DNA from: Treponema sp.
GTDB taxonomy: Bacteria; Spirochaetota; Spirochaetia; Treponematales; Breznakiellaceae
Length of the DNA: 8,419 bases
Reading direction: 5' to 3'
Assembly: GCA_031283505.1 (NCBI GenBank)
Contig: JAITBO010000095.1
Coordinates: forward strand, 1-8,419
The notes beneath the pieces are model-generated. The model worked only from the letters and a program-made list of their open reading frames with translations, searched no databases and was not told the origin of the DNA. This document shows positions 6,614 through 8,419 of the stretch, one piece after another (within the stretch, counting starts at the first letter, position 1; each line of letters starts with the position of its first letter). Made by a program: the position numbers and the translations under genes.

Positions 6614-6673
6614 ATTGGGAGGCCCGATTGTAAAGGGCTTGCTTATTGTGTAATGCGAAATCGGTTGCGTATT

Positions 6674-7625
6674 TCATGCAGCAAGAGCCTCCACCATAGC
6701 CCCGGAAAGGCGGAGAATTTCTCCATACCCGGCCAGACTCTCAAGCCACACGGGAGGGATGGCCTTTATTCCATAGGCAAGCCCAGCCACAGCGCCGGTC
6801 ACCGCCGCTGTGGTGTCGGTGTCTTCACCCAGATTGACGGCCCTTCAGTACCGCGTCCCGGTAGCTGTCTGTGGTCAGGAAGCACCAGAAGGCCGCTTCC
6901 AGAGTGTCAATGACAAAGCCGCCGCTCCTTATGCCGAATTCCGGCAGGGCACTTATGTCAGATTGCAGAATCCGGGCAAACTTCCCCAGGGTATCAGCCT
7001 CAATGCAGGGATTCCCGTCTGAAAAATTACTACATAGTTCCACATAGGCGGCCCTCTTTTCCATGCCAAGGGCAAGTTTCCGCAGATATTCAAGGTAAAT
7101 GTGACACGCCGCCACAGACCAGGAGTGAGCGTGTGTTATGGATGAGGCGGTTTTTGTGATTTGGAAGCGTTCCGCCTCCGGCTTATCGGTCAGGTAAAAC
7201 ACGAGCGGCGCTATCCGCATGAGGCTGCCGTTGCCGTTTTCGTTCACCCCGGCGCATCCTGCCTTTTCCGGGGCAACTCCCGCCTTGAGGCGGTTAATGG
7301 CCTTGGCGGTCGATATGCCGATGTCAAACAACTCGCCGTGAGCCGTAAAAGCCCCCTCGTCATACCACTTTAGGAAATTCCGGGCTATACCGTCCGGGGC
7401 AAAGCCGCGTGAAAGGGAATCCGCCAGGCACAGGGTGAGCGAGGTATCATCAGACCAGGTTCCGGGCGGCTGGTTGTAGGTTCCGTAGCCCTGCATACCG
7501 CTCACCTGGAAACTGCCCCGTGGCCGGAATTCGACCGGAACGCCCAACGCATCACCCACGGCAACGCCGAAAAGGAGAGAAGATGCCGCTATTTTTCGGC
7601 TTTTGGGGGTCATGTTACCGTTCAT
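6674..7625 (-). pseudogene. ADP-ribosylglycohydrolase (DraG/ARH family), frameshifted
   Basis: The family removes ADP-ribose from proteins or nucleic acids with a two-Mg2+ site. Frame 1 (7625-6825, 266 aa) holds GVAVGDALGVPVEF (20-33), the metal motif WSDDTSLTL (57-65), NGNGSLMRIAPL (130-141) and HAHSWSVAACHIYLEYL (165-181). After K261 it goes out of frame and ends at GRQSG. Dropping one G from the GGG at 6841-6843 restores AVNLGEDTDTTAAVTGAVAG and runs to a TGA at 6676-6674, about 316 aa, a normal family length. GEDTDT is the second metal-binding motif, so the frame-1 product lacks part of the active site and should be inactive. The ATG at 7625 overlaps the stop of the four-cysteine gene (ATGA) with no clear Shine-Dalgarno, implying reinitiation; ATG at 7613 is an alternative. 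It lies last in a cassette with an ADP-ribosyltransferase. A sequencing error could explain the shift. Confidence 0.88.
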
Positions 7626-7852
7626 AGGATTTTCTCGTAGTGTTCACAATCACCATGTTCCCAAAGAATTTCATGCGGTTTATACTCCGGTTCCTCGAAA
7701 ATCTGACAATTACTTCGTGTATACCGCTCGTGCGCCTCACCTTCAATAGTAACAGGAGGCATTTGGAACATACAGGTTTTACAGATAATATCTTTTGATA
7801 TGGTCAACCCGCCCATCATTTCTCTTTCCCAGCGCGGTCTTTTTTCACTCAT
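7622..7852 (-). CDS. Small four-cysteine protein, function unknown
   Basis: A 76-aa protein starting MSEKRPRWEREMMGG. I chose 7852 because GGAGGA (7860-7865) lies 7 bases upstream; a longer in-frame reading to 7972 would overlap the upstream gene and bury this site. It contains CKTC (24-27), then C at about 47 and 68, in the setting CQIFEEPEYKPHEIL...GDCEHYEKIL, a C-x2-C...C...C pattern that suggests one structural zinc or Fe-S site. It has no membrane segment or signal peptide. It is wedged between the ADP-ribosyltransferase (4-bp gap; the Shine-Dalgarno overlaps that gene's last codons and stop) and the glycohydrolase (4-bp overlap), so the three are one transcriptional unit. I have seen small proteins of this style near phage genes but cannot name a function; an immunity or accessory role is only a guess. 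Confidence 0.72.
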   Translation of the reverse strand: MSEKRPRWEREMMGGLTISKDIICKTCMFQMPPVTIEGEAHERYTRSNCQIFEEPEYKPHEILWEHGDCEHYEKIL

Positions 7853-7856
7853 TTTC

Positions 7857-8419
7857 TCATCCTCCGTTAATCCGGGAAACGACCTCAAGGTCAAAGTAGG
7901 TGCTGTTTCCTTTCTTCTCAACCTTAACAACTCTGAAAGTTGTTCCACGCTGGATAATCGTTTCGTCCTCATGCCCGAAACCCGCCTGTTTTGCTATGCC
8001 ATCCCAGTTCAGATCAGAGCCACGCCCATACGCAGAGAATGGCTCGGCATACATCATCTTTGTCCCTTTAGGACAGTAGATGTTAAAAATGTACCCACTG
8101 AAACCTTGGCCTTTTGCGCTCCCACAGGAAACAAAGCCCGGATCGGTAATTTCCTTCTTGCCCCCTTGATAAGCAAGTTTTCGAGGGTACTTTGGGACTT
8201 TAATGCGCTCTCCGGTATGTCCAGAAATTTTGCCGCACCCTGTGAAGTTTCCACGCCGCGCTGTAACCAGATGTCAACGTCATACGATGATTTATCAATA
8301 AGGCTGGTCATTTTTTTAATGGCGCTGGCCCTGCCTTCGGCATCCAGGTCAACCTTGCCTATACCTTTGAAGTTGCTCCAGCTACCGTCATAGCCCCGCA
8401 GGGGACGGTTAAAACCACC
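7857..8419 (-). pseudogene. ADP-ribosyltransferase, C-terminal part, frameshifted and cut by window edge
   Basis: About 186 residues of an Arg-type ADP-ribosyltransferase of the kind fused to phage MuF/minor-head proteins. Frame A is open from the edge (8419) through YDGSW, VDIWLQRGVETSQGAAKFL and ENLLIKG. At GGGGG (8161-8165) the sense shifts frame: adding one G gives GGKKEITDPGFVSCGSAKG, then GFSGYIFNIYCPKGTKMMYAEPF, WDG, GHEDETIIQRGTTFRVVKVE and a TGA at 7859-7857. All three R-S-E motifs are present in the joined reading: R in LQRG (codon 8260-8258), SCGS in the STS position (8129-8118), and E-D-E as the ExE pair (7970-7962). As written, neither frame alone encodes a complete enzyme. The end of the gene is intact; its N-terminus and any upstream phage domain lie beyond the window. 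The phage link is inference from family resemblance. Confidence 0.82.

Noticed and set aside
6622..6638. gccc/gggc hairpin as terminator of the glycohydrolase
   Set aside because: Only a 4-bp core stem with a 9-nt loop and no T run on either strand.
6841..6843. Programmed ribosomal frameshifting in the glycohydrolase
   Set aside because: No slippery heptamer or downstream pseudoknot is evident, and the family is normally one frame; an indel or sequencing error is simpler.
6593..6913. Plus-strand frame of 106 codons over the end of the glycohydrolase
   Set aside because: The minus strand encodes the GEDTDT motif and the family C-terminus here after a one-base correction.
7622..7972. Longer 116-aa version of the four-cysteine protein
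   Set aside because: The extra 40 residues are read out of frame from the end of the transferase gene; a good Shine-Dalgarno supports the start at 7852.
8054..8311. A separate 85-aa gene starting at the internal ATG at 8311
   Set aside because: The frame stays open to the window edge with family-like sequence upstream of that ATG; it is the first half of the broken transferase, not an independent gene.
7800..8393. Plus-strand open frame of 197 codons opposite the ADP-ribosyltransferase
   Set aside because: The minus strand carries recognisable transferase motifs across the whole stretch; the plus translation has none.
1..8419. tRNA, rRNA or CRISPR array
   Set aside because: I saw no regularly spaced repeat array, no cloverleaf with a conserved T-loop, and no rRNA-like sequence on reading both strands.

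Overview
The window looks like chromosome of a spirochaete, most likely a Treponema of the termite-gut type. This rests on family resemblance and architecture: a cytidylate-kinase-like/BON fusion, a spirochaete-style lipoprotein paired with a LysM protein, and a GC content a little above 50% by eye. It is an inference, not a database match.

Left block (1-3514). Bases 1-314 hold no recognisable gene; they contain a very stable 18-bp hairpin (201-239). Next come three minus-strand genes in transcription order: a kinase-like/BON protein (2521-3342), an M32 metallocarboxypeptidase (953-2488) and a CDP-alcohol phosphatidyltransferase, probably PgsA (315-893). The gaps of 32 and 59 bp suggest one operon. 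A divergent intergenic region (3343-3514) separates it from a plus-strand Nudix hydrolase of the ADP-ribose pyrophosphatase type (3515-4090).

Middle block (4100-6290). A hairpin terminator lies between the convergent Nudix and LysM genes. A two-gene minus-strand operon encodes an alanine-rich lipoprotein (4960-6108) and an exported LysM protein (4136-4963), coupled by an ATGA overlap. Upstream are a good -10 box, an 11-bp inverted repeat built from two TTCCGGAA palindromes in the -35 region, and a strong bidirectional terminator.

Right block (6290-8419) is accessory DNA. It has the promoter and first 52 codons of an IS630-type transposase, then short direct repeats, then a tightly packed minus-strand cassette. 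In transcription order the cassette is: the C-terminal part of a phage/MuF-type ADP-ribosyltransferase (running off the right edge), a 76-aa four-cysteine protein, and an ADP-ribosylglycohydrolase that begins inside the stop codon of the small gene. An enzyme that adds ADP-ribose followed directly by one that removes it suggests a toxin/antidote module, possibly on a prophage remnant. Both enzyme genes carry a single-base frameshift in a G run, which I detected by translating across the breaks; they are either sequencing errors or signs that the module is decaying. This cassette is the most interesting item in the window.
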